Source: Conexibacter sp. CPCC 206217 (lineage in GTDB: Bacteria > Actinomycetota > Thermoleophilia > Solirubrobacterales > Solirubrobacteraceae). From it: a stretch of DNA of 64,000 nucleotides. Below, piece after piece: positions 57,349 to 64,000 of the stretch. Below the pieces are notes generated by a model. It had not been told where the DNA came from, did no database searches, and was given only the letters and a program-made list of their open reading frames with translations. Positions within the stretch are counted from its first letter, which is position 1. Each line of letters begins with the position of its first letter. A program made the position numbers and the translations under genes. Location of the stretch: the NCBI RefSeq assembly GCF_030646165.1, contig NZ_JAUTDO010000001.1, forward strand, positions 372,001 to 436,000, read 5' to 3'.

Positions 57349-58910
57349 GTGGCCTGTTCCAACGCATCGCACGGCGCCGCGCCGGCGACCCCGACGGCGC
57401 CGAGACGCCTGTGCAGCCGAGCGCCGACGCGCCGGCCGCCGAGCCCACCACGGGCGAAGCGCCCGTGTCCGCAGCCGCCGGGTCCGACGCGCCCGCGGCC
57501 GGCGAAACGCCGGCGCCCGCGGCCGACGCCCCCGTGTCCCCAGCCGCCGGGTCCGACGCGTCCGCGCCCGCAGCCGGCGACACGCCGTCGGCCGCGGCCG
57601 ACGCCCCCACCGCTCGTTACATAGGCGCCCCCGCGCCGCCCTCCGACGAGGGTCCGCCCGCGGGGTCCCCGCGCGCAGGCCAGTCGAGCGAAGCCGCCTC
57701 GGCCGACGCACCGGCGCCAACCTCGGACGCCGCCACGGACCCTGCTGACGCGTCCGGTGCGACCACCGCCTTCACCGCGGCCGAGCAGCCGACGGCGCTG
57801 TTCCCGCTCGCCGAGCAACCGACCGAGGCGCATCCGCCGCTGCCGTCCAACGCCGCGGTCAGCGCCGCCACGGCCGGCGCGACGCCGCTGAGCGTCGGGG
57901 CGCCGGCGACAGGCGAGCACCCGGCGTCTGGCGACCAGCCGAGCGCTGCGGGCTCGACCGATCCGGCCAGCGCCGCGCTGGCGACCGGCGACGCGAGCGG
58001 CGGCGCCGGCGATGCAAGAAACGATGCAGCGGGCGCTGTGCCCGCGACCGACACCGGCGCAACCGCTGTCGCCGCCGGCGAACAGCCGCCCGCCGGAACG
58101 GGCGAACAGACGGCGGCCGAGCAGCCCGCGGCGCCCGTCGAGCGCAGACCCGGGTTCCGCGAGCGCGGCCGGATGCGCCGCCGGCTGCGGTATCTGCGCC
58201 GGCTGCGCGAACTGCAGGTGCGCGATCTCGGCGGGCTCGCGTTCGACCTGCGCCGCTTCGAGCGCAAGCGCGACGACCTGATCGCGCAGAAGATCGACCA
58301 GATCCGCGCGTGCGACGACGAACTGAACTCGCTCGAGACCGTGCTCGAGGAGCGTCGCGACGTGCGCGACGTGCGACTGCCCGGCATCGGCGGCACCTGC
58401 CCGCGCTGCTTCTCGCTCTACGGCAGCAGCGACCGCTTCTGCTCGCACTGCGGCGCCGCGCTCGGCGGACTCGCGCAGGGACCGATGCAGGTCGCCGCGG
58501 CTCCCCCGCCGCCACCGGCCCCGCCGGCGCCTCCCGCGCTGTCGCAGCAGCCCGTCGCGGCCGAGCTGGCCGCGGGAGCGCCGCACGTGCAGGCCGCCGC
58601 CGCGCTCTCCTCCCCGTCAGCCGCCGCGCCCGCAGCCGCGCTTCCGCCGGCCGCACCGTCGGCGCAAGCGGCGCCCGGACTGCCGCCGGCCGCGCCGTCC
58701 GAGCAGGCCGCACCAGCGCTCCCGTCGGCGCCGCCCGAGTCGCCCGCGCCCGCCGATCCACCCTCGTTCACCGCGCCGGCCGAGTCGGTCCGGTCGACCG
58801 AGCCGCCCGCGCCCGCCGACCCGCCGACCGCTCCGACGGAACCGCCCGCGCCCGCCGAGCAGCCCGACGCGGACGCGTCCAGACCGACCGAGCCGAACCC
58901 GCCGCAGTGA
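57345..58910 (+). CDS. Ala/Pro-rich protein with central zinc ribbon
   Basis: 521 residues in three parts. Residues 1-265 are disordered, Ala/Pro/Thr-rich, with recurring pieces such as AEQPTALFPLAEQPTEAHPP. Residues 268-375 form the structured core: a basic and then charged helical stretch (MRRRLRYLRRLRELQVRDLG, then ERKRDDLIAQKIDQIRACDD) ending in a zinc ribbon with CPRC and CSHC knuckles (352-369). Residues 376-521 are again Pro/Ala-rich. There is no membrane helix. The function is unknown. It is coupled to the GT4 gene upstream and to another zinc-ribbon gene downstream. Confidence 0.7.
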   Translation: MSGLFQRIARRRAGDPDGAETPVQPSADAPAAEPTTGEAPVSAAAGSDAPAAGETPAPAADAPVSPAAGSDASAPAAGDTPSAAADAPTARYIGAPAPPSDEGPPAGSPRAGQSSEAASADAPAPTSDAATDPADASGATTAFTAAEQPTALFPLAEQPTEAHPPLPSNAAVSAATAGATPLSVGAPATGEHPASGDQPSAAGSTDPASAALATGDASGGAGDARNDAAGAVPATDTGATAVAAGEQPPAGTGEQTAAEQPAAPVERRPGFRERGRMRRRLRYLRRLRELQVRDLGGLAFDLRRFERKRDDLIAQKIDQIRACDDELNSLETVLEERRDVRDVRLPGIGGTCPRCFSLYGSSDRFCSHCGAALGGLAQGPMQVAAAPPPPPAPPAPPALSQQPVAAELAAGAPHVQAAAALSSPSAAAPAAALPPAAPSAQAAPGLPPAAPSEQAAPALPSAPPESPAPADPPSFTAPAESVRSTEPPAPADPPTAPTEPPAPAEQPDADASRPTEPNPPQ

Positions 58911-59512
58911 CCGCCACGCGGCCGTCGCCGACGACGCCCGGGGCGTTCTTGTGCCCGCGTTGCGGCAGCACGATGCGCGACGACCAGGCGTGGTGCATGG
59001 AGTGCGGGCTGGCGGCGCGCACGCGCGTCGATCCACCGCCGAACTGGCGCCTGCCGATCGTCGTCTCGATCGTCGTGCTCGTGCTCGCCGCGGCCGCGAT
59101 CGCCTATGCGCTCGTGGTGCTGCTCGACGAGCAGCAGCCGCCGCCGACCCCGGCGACCGTGACGATTCCCGCTCCGGCCGCCGCACCGGTCACGCCCGTC
59201 GACCCGGCCGCCCCGGTCACCCCGCCGGCGGCGACTCCCGGCGCGGTCACCCCGGGCACCGAGACGACGCCCAGCGCGGTCGTTCCCGGCACCGAGACGA
59301 CGCCTGGCGCCGCCGTGCCCGGCGGCGCGACGACGACGCCGAACTCGGGCGCTGGTGCTGCCACGCCAGGCGCCGACGCTGCCGCTCCCGGAAGCGCGGC
59401 ACCGCCGTCGGCCGCCGCGAGCCCGCCGGACAGCACGGCCGGCGAGCCCGAGGTGAGCGGCGACAGAAGAACGTTGACGCTGCCGGGCGGCGTCAGAGTC
59501 CCGCTGCCTTAG
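58907..59512 (+). CDS. Zinc-ribbon membrane protein with Pro/Thr-rich exterior
   Basis: 201 residues: an N-terminal zinc ribbon (CPRC at 16-19, CMEC at 30-33), a short linker, one membrane helix (about 51-75, IVVSIVVLVLAAAAIAYALV), and an extracellular Pro/Thr/Ala tail ending RRTLTLPGGVRVPLP. The ribbon should face the cytoplasm. Repeats of the TPGTETTP kind occupy about 110-140. GTG start overlapping the upstream stop (GTGA). A ribbon-TM-disordered layout is seen in several actinobacterial membrane proteins of unknown function. Confidence 0.7.
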   Translation: MTATRPSPTTPGAFLCPRCGSTMRDDQAWCMECGLAARTRVDPPPNWRLPIVVSIVVLVLAAAAIAYALVVLLDEQQPPPTPATVTIPAPAAAPVTPVDPAAPVTPPAATPGAVTPGTETTPSAVVPGTETTPGAAVPGGATTTPNSGAGAATPGADAAAPGSAAPPSAAASPPDSTAGEPEVSGDRRTLTLPGGVRVPLP

Positions 59513-59520
59513 AACCTGTT

Positions 59521-60552
59521 TCAGCGGCGCGCGCCCAGCGCCGGCCAGCGCTCCGACAGTCGCTCCAGCGCCGCGTTCGCCTCGGGCGCGAGCGGGAGGT
59601 CGGCGACCGCCGGGGGCGGATCCGCGGCCGTCAGCACGGCGAGCGTCGCGGCGGTCGAGCGGGCCAGCGCGCCGAGCGCGTAGCCGCCCTCCAGCACGCC
59701 GCCGACGGGCACGCCCAACTCGGCGCCGAGCCGGCGCACGGTCCCCGTCATCGCGGCGAAGCCGGCCTCGGTCAGCGCGATCCCCGCGAGCGGGTCCTCG
59801 CGATGGCCGTCGAAGCCGGCGGAGACGAGGATCAGACGCGGCTCGTACGCGCGCGCAAGCGGCGCGACGACGTGCTCGACCAGCGACGCGTACGTGGCGT
59901 CGCCGGTGCCCGCCGCGACCGGCAGGTTGACCGTGTAGCCGGTCCCCGCGCCGCTGCCGACGTCGCTCGCCGGCCCCGTGCCGGGATAGAGCGGCGACTC
60001 GTGGAGCGAGACGAACAGGACCTCGTCGCTGGCGTGGAAGATGTCGTTGGTGCCGTTGCCGTGGTGGACGTCCCAGTCGAGCACGAGCACGCGGCCGGCA
60101 CCGTGCGCGTCGAGCGCCCGCTGCGCCGCGACGGCGACGTTGTTGAAGAGGCAGAAGCCCATCGCGCGCGCCGCCTCGGCGTGATGGCCGGGCGGGCGCA
60201 GCGCGCTGAAGCCGGTCCGCGCCTCCCCGCTCAGCAGCAGGTCGACCAGTCGCGCCGCCCCGCCCGCACCGCGCAGCGCCGCCTCGTACGACGCCTCGAC
60301 GACGACGGTGTCGGCGTCGATCGCGCCGCCGCCGGCCGCGCACAGCTCGTCGATCGCGCGGATGTAGCGGACGGGATGGACCGCTGCGAGCGTCACCTCG
60401 TCCACGAGCGGCGCCTCGTCGCGCCGCATTCCGAAGTAGTCGTGGCGCTCCAGCTCGGCCTCGATCGCGACGATCCGCTCCGCCCGTTCGGGATGCGGAC
60501 CGGTGTCGTGCAGCAGCGACGAGGGGTGCGAGAGGTAGATCGCGGGCGCCAT
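59521..60552 (-). CDS. Histone deacetylase-family (arginase-fold) amidohydrolase
   Basis: 343 residues. All zinc and catalytic motifs are present: LRPPGHHAEAARAMGFCLFN (the tandem His pair), LVLDWDVHHGNGTNDIF (zinc Asp and His), and ILVSAGFDGHREDPLAG (second zinc Asp). The bacterial members deacetylate polyamines or related small molecules, or act in acetoin utilisation; histones are not a target here. The ATG at 60550-60552 begins just before the conserved IYLSHPSSLLHDTG. It diverges from nadB with 25 bases between start codons. Confidence 0.92.
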   Translation of the reverse strand: MAPAIYLSHPSSLLHDTGPHPERAERIVAIEAELERHDYFGMRRDEAPLVDEVTLAAVHPVRYIRAIDELCAAGGGAIDADTVVVEASYEAALRGAGGAARLVDLLLSGEARTGFSALRPPGHHAEAARAMGFCLFNNVAVAAQRALDAHGAGRVLVLDWDVHHGNGTNDIFHASDEVLFVSLHESPLYPGTGPASDVGSGAGTGYTVNLPVAAGTGDATYASLVEHVVAPLARAYEPRLILVSAGFDGHREDPLAGIALTEAGFAAMTGTVRRLGAELGVPVGGVLEGGYALGALARSTAATLAVLTAADPPPAVADLPLAPEANAALERLSERWPALGARR

Positions 60553-60577
60553 GCGAGTACGGTACTGGCCTTCCCGC

Positions 60578-62032
60578 ATGGAACGACCCGTCACGATCGA
60601 GGCCGACCTCGCCGTCGTAGGTGCAGGAGGAGCCGGGCTGTACACGGCCCTCACCGCCGCTGCCGCCGGCGCGCGCGTCGCGCTCGTCTCCGCCACCCCG
60701 CTCGCCGAATCGTCCAGCTACTGGGCCCAGGGCGGCCTCGCCGCCGCGCTCGCGATCGACGACAGCCCAGAACGCCATCTGGAGGACACGCTCACGTCCG
60801 GGCGCGGCACGACGAAGCTCAGCGCCGCGCAGGCGCTGACGAACGAGGCGCCGGACGTGGTCCACGACCTCGAACGACTCGGCGTCCACTTCGACGCCGA
60901 CCGCCGCGGGCGCCTCGCGCTCGGCCTGGAGGGCGGCCACAGCGTGCGCCGGATCGTCCACGCGGGCGGCTCGGCGACCGGCCGGCGCGTCTCGCGGCAG
61001 CTGTCCGCGCTGGCCGCCGCGGACGACCGCATCGAGGTGCTGGAGGAGAGCCGCGCGACCGCGGTGCTGACGCTCGACGGCCGCGCCGCCGGCGTGCGCC
61101 TGCACGACGGGCGGCTCGTCGTCGCGCGCGCCGTCGTGCTCGCGACCGGCGGCGCCGCGGCGATGTGGTCGCGCTCGACCAACCCGGTCGGCGCGACCGG
61201 CAGCGGGATGCTGCTGGCGCAGCGCGCCGGCGCGGCGCTGGCGGACCTCGAGATGGTCCAGTTCCACCCGACCGCGGTCGCCGGCGTCGACGGCGCCGAC
61301 AGCTTCCTCGTGACCGAGGCGGTCCGCGGCGAGGGCGCGCTGCTGCTCGACGCCGACGGCGAGCGTTTCGTCGACGAGCTGCTGCCGCGCGACGCCGTCT
61401 CGCGCGCCGTCGCGCGCAAGATGATCGAGACCGGCGCGCCGTCGGTCGGACTCGACATGCGCGCGATCGACCCCGACCTCTTCCCCAACGTCGTCTCGGT
61501 GCTGCGCAGAGCGGGTCTCGATCCGACGCGGGACCTGATCCCCGTCGCCCCCGCCGCGCACTACATGATGGGCGGGATCGCGACCGATCTGCACGGGCGC
61601 TCGACGCTGCCGGCGCTGTACGCGGTCGGCGAGTGCGCCTGCACCGGCCTGCACGGCGCCAACCGGCTCGCCTCCAACTCGCTCAGCGAATGCTTCGTGT
61701 TCGGCCGTCGCGCGGCGCAGGCCGCGCTCGACGAGCCGGCGCTGACCGGCACGCCGCTGCCGCCGCCCTCCAGCCCGCCGCCGAGGCTGACGGCGGCCAG
61801 CCGCGAGGCGCTGTGGCACGAGGCCGGGATCGAGCGCGACGCCGACGGACTGCGCAAGCTGCTCGACGACGAGCACCCGCTCGTCCGACTGGTCGCCGCG
61901 AGCGCGCTCGCGCGCGAGGAGAGCCGCGGCGCGCACCAGCGACGCGACTTCCCCCGGGTCAACGCGGACCTCGACGGGCACCACACCGTCGTCACGAGCG
62001 ACGCTGCACCGTCGCTCGTGTTCTGGCGCTGA
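60578..62032 (+). CDS. nadB: L-aspartate oxidase
   Basis: 484 residues of the succinate dehydrogenase/fumarate reductase flavoprotein family. ADLAVVGAGGAGLYTALTAA binds FAD and SSSYWAQGGLAAAL is the family signature. MVQFHPTAVAG and TEAVRGEGALLLDADGERFV line the substrate site, and HYMMGGIATDLHGRSTLPAL plus GANRLASNSLSECFVFGRRA close the flavin site. It oxidises aspartate to iminoaspartate, the first step of NAD synthesis; nadA and nadC are not in the window. The ATG at 60578 is preferred over the ATG at 60551, which would overlap the divergent gene. Confidence 0.95.
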   Translation: MERPVTIEADLAVVGAGGAGLYTALTAAAAGARVALVSATPLAESSSYWAQGGLAAALAIDDSPERHLEDTLTSGRGTTKLSAAQALTNEAPDVVHDLERLGVHFDADRRGRLALGLEGGHSVRRIVHAGGSATGRRVSRQLSALAAADDRIEVLEESRATAVLTLDGRAAGVRLHDGRLVVARAVVLATGGAAAMWSRSTNPVGATGSGMLLAQRAGAALADLEMVQFHPTAVAGVDGADSFLVTEAVRGEGALLLDADGERFVDELLPRDAVSRAVARKMIETGAPSVGLDMRAIDPDLFPNVVSVLRRAGLDPTRDLIPVAPAAHYMMGGIATDLHGRSTLPALYAVGECACTGLHGANRLASNSLSECFVFGRRAAQAALDEPALTGTPLPPPSSPPPRLTAASREALWHEAGIERDADGLRKLLDDEHPLVRLVAASALAREESRGAHQRRDFPRVNADLDGHHTVVTSDAAPSLVFWR

Positions 62033-62055
62033 CATTCCCTGTCACAACAGCAGAC

Positions 62056-62069
62056 GAACGTGCACGTTC
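62056..62069. promoter_or_regulatory. 14-bp perfect palindrome, possible operator
   Basis: GAACGTGCACGTTC is a perfect palindrome 153 bases upstream of the small Cys/His gene, within a locally AT-richer stretch (62033-62135). GAAC and GTTC are separated by six bases, not four as in actinobacterial LexA boxes. It lies after nadB and may be an operator for the downstream gene. Confidence 0.4.
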
Positions 62070-62121
62070 ACGGTCTCTTCGCGTACCATCTCTCAAGCGA
62101 ACGCAAACGTTTCGACTTAAC

Positions 62122-62205
62122 ATGGGGTTAATAGATCCATGGCCTGAGCTTCACAAGGCGATGGGATGCTGGGCTTGCAACAAGGAGCACGGCACGGGGA
62201 TCTGA
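62122..62205 (+). CDS. 27-residue Cys-containing micro-ORF
   Basis: ATG at 62122 to TGA at 62203-62205 encodes 27 residues ending GCWACNKEHGTGI, with a CxxC pair. It lies 19 bases upstream of the 147-residue gene, in the AT-richer leader, and its 3' end overlaps the AGAAGGAG that probably serves the next gene. It could be a leader peptide or chance. There is no clear ribosome binding site of its own. Confidence 0.35.
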   Translation: MGLIDPWPELHKAMGCWACNKEHGTGI

Positions 62206-62224
62206 GAAGGAGAGAACCAGCGTC

Positions 62225-62668
62225 ATGTATCGCTTCAGTCGAGCGATCTATCGCGAGCTTGCGAGCGAGATCGTCGAGGGGCCGACCACTGCGGCCACCA
62301 TCAACAACCACGAGCGCGTATTGAAGGCGTGCGAGAGCGCGATCGAGCGGCTTGCCACCGATCGCCACTACTTCGCGCGGCCGGCGCGCACGTTGTTTCA
62401 CGACATCCGCCCGTACTTCCCGATGTCGGCACAGGCACGGATATGCCATGTGATCGACCGCTACATCAGCTGCGCGGACGAGTTCCTCTCGCGCCAGCCG
62501 ATGACGGGCTACGACCTTGCGGGGAACCCCCTTCAATGTAGGGCCACGACCCGCAAGGGAACGGCCTGTCAACGGATGCCGCTGCCGCACAACGGCTACT
62601 GCCCGTCACACCAGCACCTCGCCGAGACCGAGGTCGCCGAGCGCGAGGCTGCGCTCGCGGCCGCGTAG
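62225..62668 (+). CDS. Unknown protein with C-terminal Cys/His metal-binding motif
   Basis: 147 residues. Residues 1-95 look helical and hydrophilic (HERVLKACESAIERLATDRH) without a known family. Residues 103-130 hold a compact Cys/His motif: LQCRATTRKGTACQRMPLPH followed by NGYCPSHQ, that is C-x8-C-x9-C-x2-H, as in the short DUF5763-like zinc motifs found next to DNA-binding or phage-type proteins. GC content of the gene is lower than in its neighbours (for example several ATC/ATT and TTG codons early on), hinting at transfer. An AAGGAG site lies upstream of the ATG but at long spacing. Confidence 0.65.
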   Translation: MYRFSRAIYRELASEIVEGPTTAATINNHERVLKACESAIERLATDRHYFARPARTLFHDIRPYFPMSAQARICHVIDRYISCADEFLSRQPMTGYDLAGNPLQCRATTRKGTACQRMPLPHNGYCPSHQHLAETEVAEREAALAAA

Positions 62669-62727
62669 GTCCCGCAGCGAGCCCCACCCGACAGCACGGC
62701 GCCGCGCCGGATAGCGTGCGCGGCGCG

Positions 62728-64000
62728 ATGCTGCTGGGAGTCGACGTCGGCGGAACCTTTACGGACGCCGTCCTGTTCGGGGACGGTCTGCTGGTCACCG
62801 CCAAGTCGCCGACGACGCCGCAGGACCAGTCGCTCGGCGTGATGGCCGCCGTCGACGCCGTATTGCGGCGCGCGCAGCGCAGCGCCGCCGACGTGAGCAG
62901 CTTCGCGCACGGCATGACCGTCGCGACGAACGCGCTGCTGGAAGGCAGATCCGCCCGCACCGCGCTGATCGCGACAGAGGGTTTCGCCGATCTCGTCGAA
63001 CTCGGCCGCCAGGCACGCGCGGACCTCTACCGCCTCTGCGCCGCCCACCCCGCCCCGCTCGTCGGACGCGACCTGCGCTTCGAGGCGCCGGAGCGGATGA
63101 CGCCCGACGGGCCGCTGCGCGCGCTCTCGGCCGCGGACGCCGCCGCGCTGGCCGAGCGGATCGCCGCCGCCGATCCCGAGGCGGTCGCCGTCGTGCTGCT
63201 GCACGCCTACCGCCATCCCGCGCACGAACTGGCGCTGCGCGACGCGCTGTTGGCGGCGATGCCGGGCGTGCACGTGTCGCTCTCGCACGAGGTCGTCGGC
63301 ACCTTCCGCGAGTACGAGCGCGCGGCGACGACGGAGATCGACGCCGCGCTGTCGCCGCTCGTCGGCCGCTACCTGCGCCGGCTCGCCGAGCGCGCCGCGG
63401 CGGCGGGCCTGCCGGAGCCGGCGATCATGCAGTCCAACGGCGGCCTGATCGACCTCGCGGCGGCCGCAGGGCATGCCTCCTGGACGGTCCTCTCCGGGCC
63501 CGCCGGCGGCGCGGAGGGCGCGGCGTTCGCTGCCGCGGCGGCCGACGTCGAGCGGGCGCTCTGCTTCGACATGGGCGGAACCTCGTGCGACGTCTGCGTC
63601 GTGGACGACGGCGCGGTCGCAGAGGCTGGCGCGGGCGCGATCGCCGGGCGCCCGATCGCGCTGCCGACGCTGGACGTGCACACGGTCGGCGCCGGCGGCG
63701 GCTCGATCGCGTGGCGCGACGCGGGCGGTGCGCTGCGCGTCGGGCCGCGCTCGGCGGGCGCCGTGCCCGGACCCGCCTGCTACGGCCGCGGCGGCGTCGA
63801 GCCGACCGTGACGGACGCCAACCTGCTGCTCGGCTACCTGCCGCCCGACGCGCCGCTGGCCGGCGACGTCGCGCTCGACCTCGACGCGGCGCGACGCGCG
63901 GTCGGCGGCCTCGCCGACGCGCTCGGACTCGACCCGCTCGCGTGCGCGGAGGGGATCGTGCGGGTCGCGAACGCCGAGATGACGCGCGCGCTGCGGGTCG
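62728..64000 (+). CDS. Hydantoinase A/5-oxoprolinase family protein (5' part)
   Basis: At least 424 residues, running off the right end. MLLGVDVGGTFTDAVLFGDG is the ASKHA-type ATP-binding start. GMTVATNALLEGRSARTALI and EGFADLVELGRQARADLYRL are diagnostic of HyuA, and LSHEVVGTFREYERAATTEI follows. CFDMGGTSCDVCVVDDG is the second nucleotide motif. VHTVGAGGGSIAWRDAGGAL and GPRSAGAVPGPACYGRGG complete the core seen. The enzyme is the ATP-dependent A subunit of N-methylhydantoinase or 5-oxoprolinase type. A HyuB gene is expected next, outside the window. The ATG at 62728 lacks a clear ribosome binding site. Confidence 0.92.
   Translation, partial: MLLGVDVGGTFTDAVLFGDGLLVTAKSPTTPQDQSLGVMAAVDAVLRRAQRSAADVSSFAHGMTVATNALLEGRSARTALIATEGFADLVELGRQARADLYRLCAAHPAPLVGRDLRFEAPERMTPDGPLRALSAADAAALAERIAAADPEAVAVVLLHAYRHPAHELALRDALLAAMPGVHVSLSHEVVGTFREYERAATTEIDAALSPLVGRYLRRLAERAAAAGLPEPAIMQSNGGLIDLAAAAGHASWTVLSGPAGGAEGAAFAAAAADVERALCFDMGGTSCDVCVVDDGAVAEAGAGAIAGRPIALPTLDVHTVGAGGGSIAWRDAGGALRVGPRSAGAVPGPACYGRGGVEPTVTDANLLLGYLPPDAPLAGDVALDLDAARRAVGGLADALGLDPLACAEGIVRVANAEMTRALRV

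Noticed and set aside
60551-60577. nadB start at the ATG overlapping the deacetylase start
   Set aside because: The nine added residues are not conserved-looking, and the ATG at 60578 sits directly ahead of the FAD-binding segment at the usual distance.
58418-62035. A 1205-codon open frame on the minus strand
   Set aside because: It runs across zinc-ribbon genes, the deacetylase and nadB in the wrong frames; composition is Arg/Ala/Gly-rich without domains. It is a shadow of real genes in GC-rich DNA.
62056-62069. LexA-type SOS box
   Set aside because: The palindrome has GAAC and GTTC arms but six bases between them; actinobacterial LexA sites have four. Kept only as a generic operator candidate.
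58951-62205. A 1084-codon open frame on the plus strand
   Set aside because: Same reason: it covers the antisense of the deacetylase gene and an off-frame of nadB, both of which have complete catalytic motifs in their own frames.

Overview
The window is a very GC-rich actinobacterial chromosome segment. The gene families, the GTG/TTG starts, the many 4-bp ATGA or GTGA stop/start overlaps and the set of small membrane proteins point to the class Thermoleophilia (Solirubrobacterales, Conexibacter-like). That placement is an inference from gene content, not a database match. No CRISPR array, rRNA, transposase or integrase was seen. The only RNA gene is a tRNA-Pro(UGG). One leader RNA is clearly recognisable: a cyclic di-AMP riboswitch of the ydaO class.

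Layout. 1-4.3 kb is accessory: a TfoX-like protein, a lipoprotein, a three-gene regulatory cassette (one gene frameshifted), and a helix-turn-helix/PIN pair beside tRNA-Pro. 4.3-17 kb is mixed housekeeping: two OsmC proteins, a large secreted DUF11 protein, DUF1015, a Nudix CoA pyrophosphatase, a PHP phosphoesterase, a broken penicillin-binding protein 2, thioredoxin reductase, a flippase-like membrane protein and a PAP2-type enzyme. 17-29.5 kb is a respiratory block with two haem-copper oxidases of different subtypes (A1 with a Glu proton-channel motif, A2 with a Tyr-Ser motif), ctaB, ctaE, ctaG, two 36-residue membrane proteins, a tandem Usp-like protein, and a lipoprotein that fuses cytochrome c to a cupredoxin.

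29.5-35.5 kb carries a glycosyltransferase, small zinc-ribbon and secreted proteins, a cold-shock protein, a HIT protein and an M28 peptidase. 35.5-45.2 kb is one long leftward housekeeping operon: rplM, rpsI, glmM, glmS, acpS, nnr, a CBS protein, alr and cca. It joins ribosomal proteins to amino-sugar and D-alanine supply for the cell wall. Divergent from it, the c-di-AMP riboswitch precedes an M23 peptidoglycan hydrolase.

47-56 kb holds guaA and guaB3, a coupled lysM-dacA-pfkB operon, HU, rdgB and murI, and a lone Flp-type pilin. 56-59.5 kb is a coupled glycosyltransferase plus two zinc-ribbon, low-complexity proteins. The right end has a histone-deacetylase-family enzyme divergent from nadB, a small Cys/His-rich protein behind an AT-richer leader, and the start of a hydantoinase A/oxoprolinase gene that runs off the window.

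Cell-wall functions recur throughout (PBP2, LysM, DacA, M23, GlmS/GlmM, Alr, MurI). Two of them are abnormal: PBP2 is split by an apparent internal deletion, and MurI has Ser in place of its second catalytic Cys.
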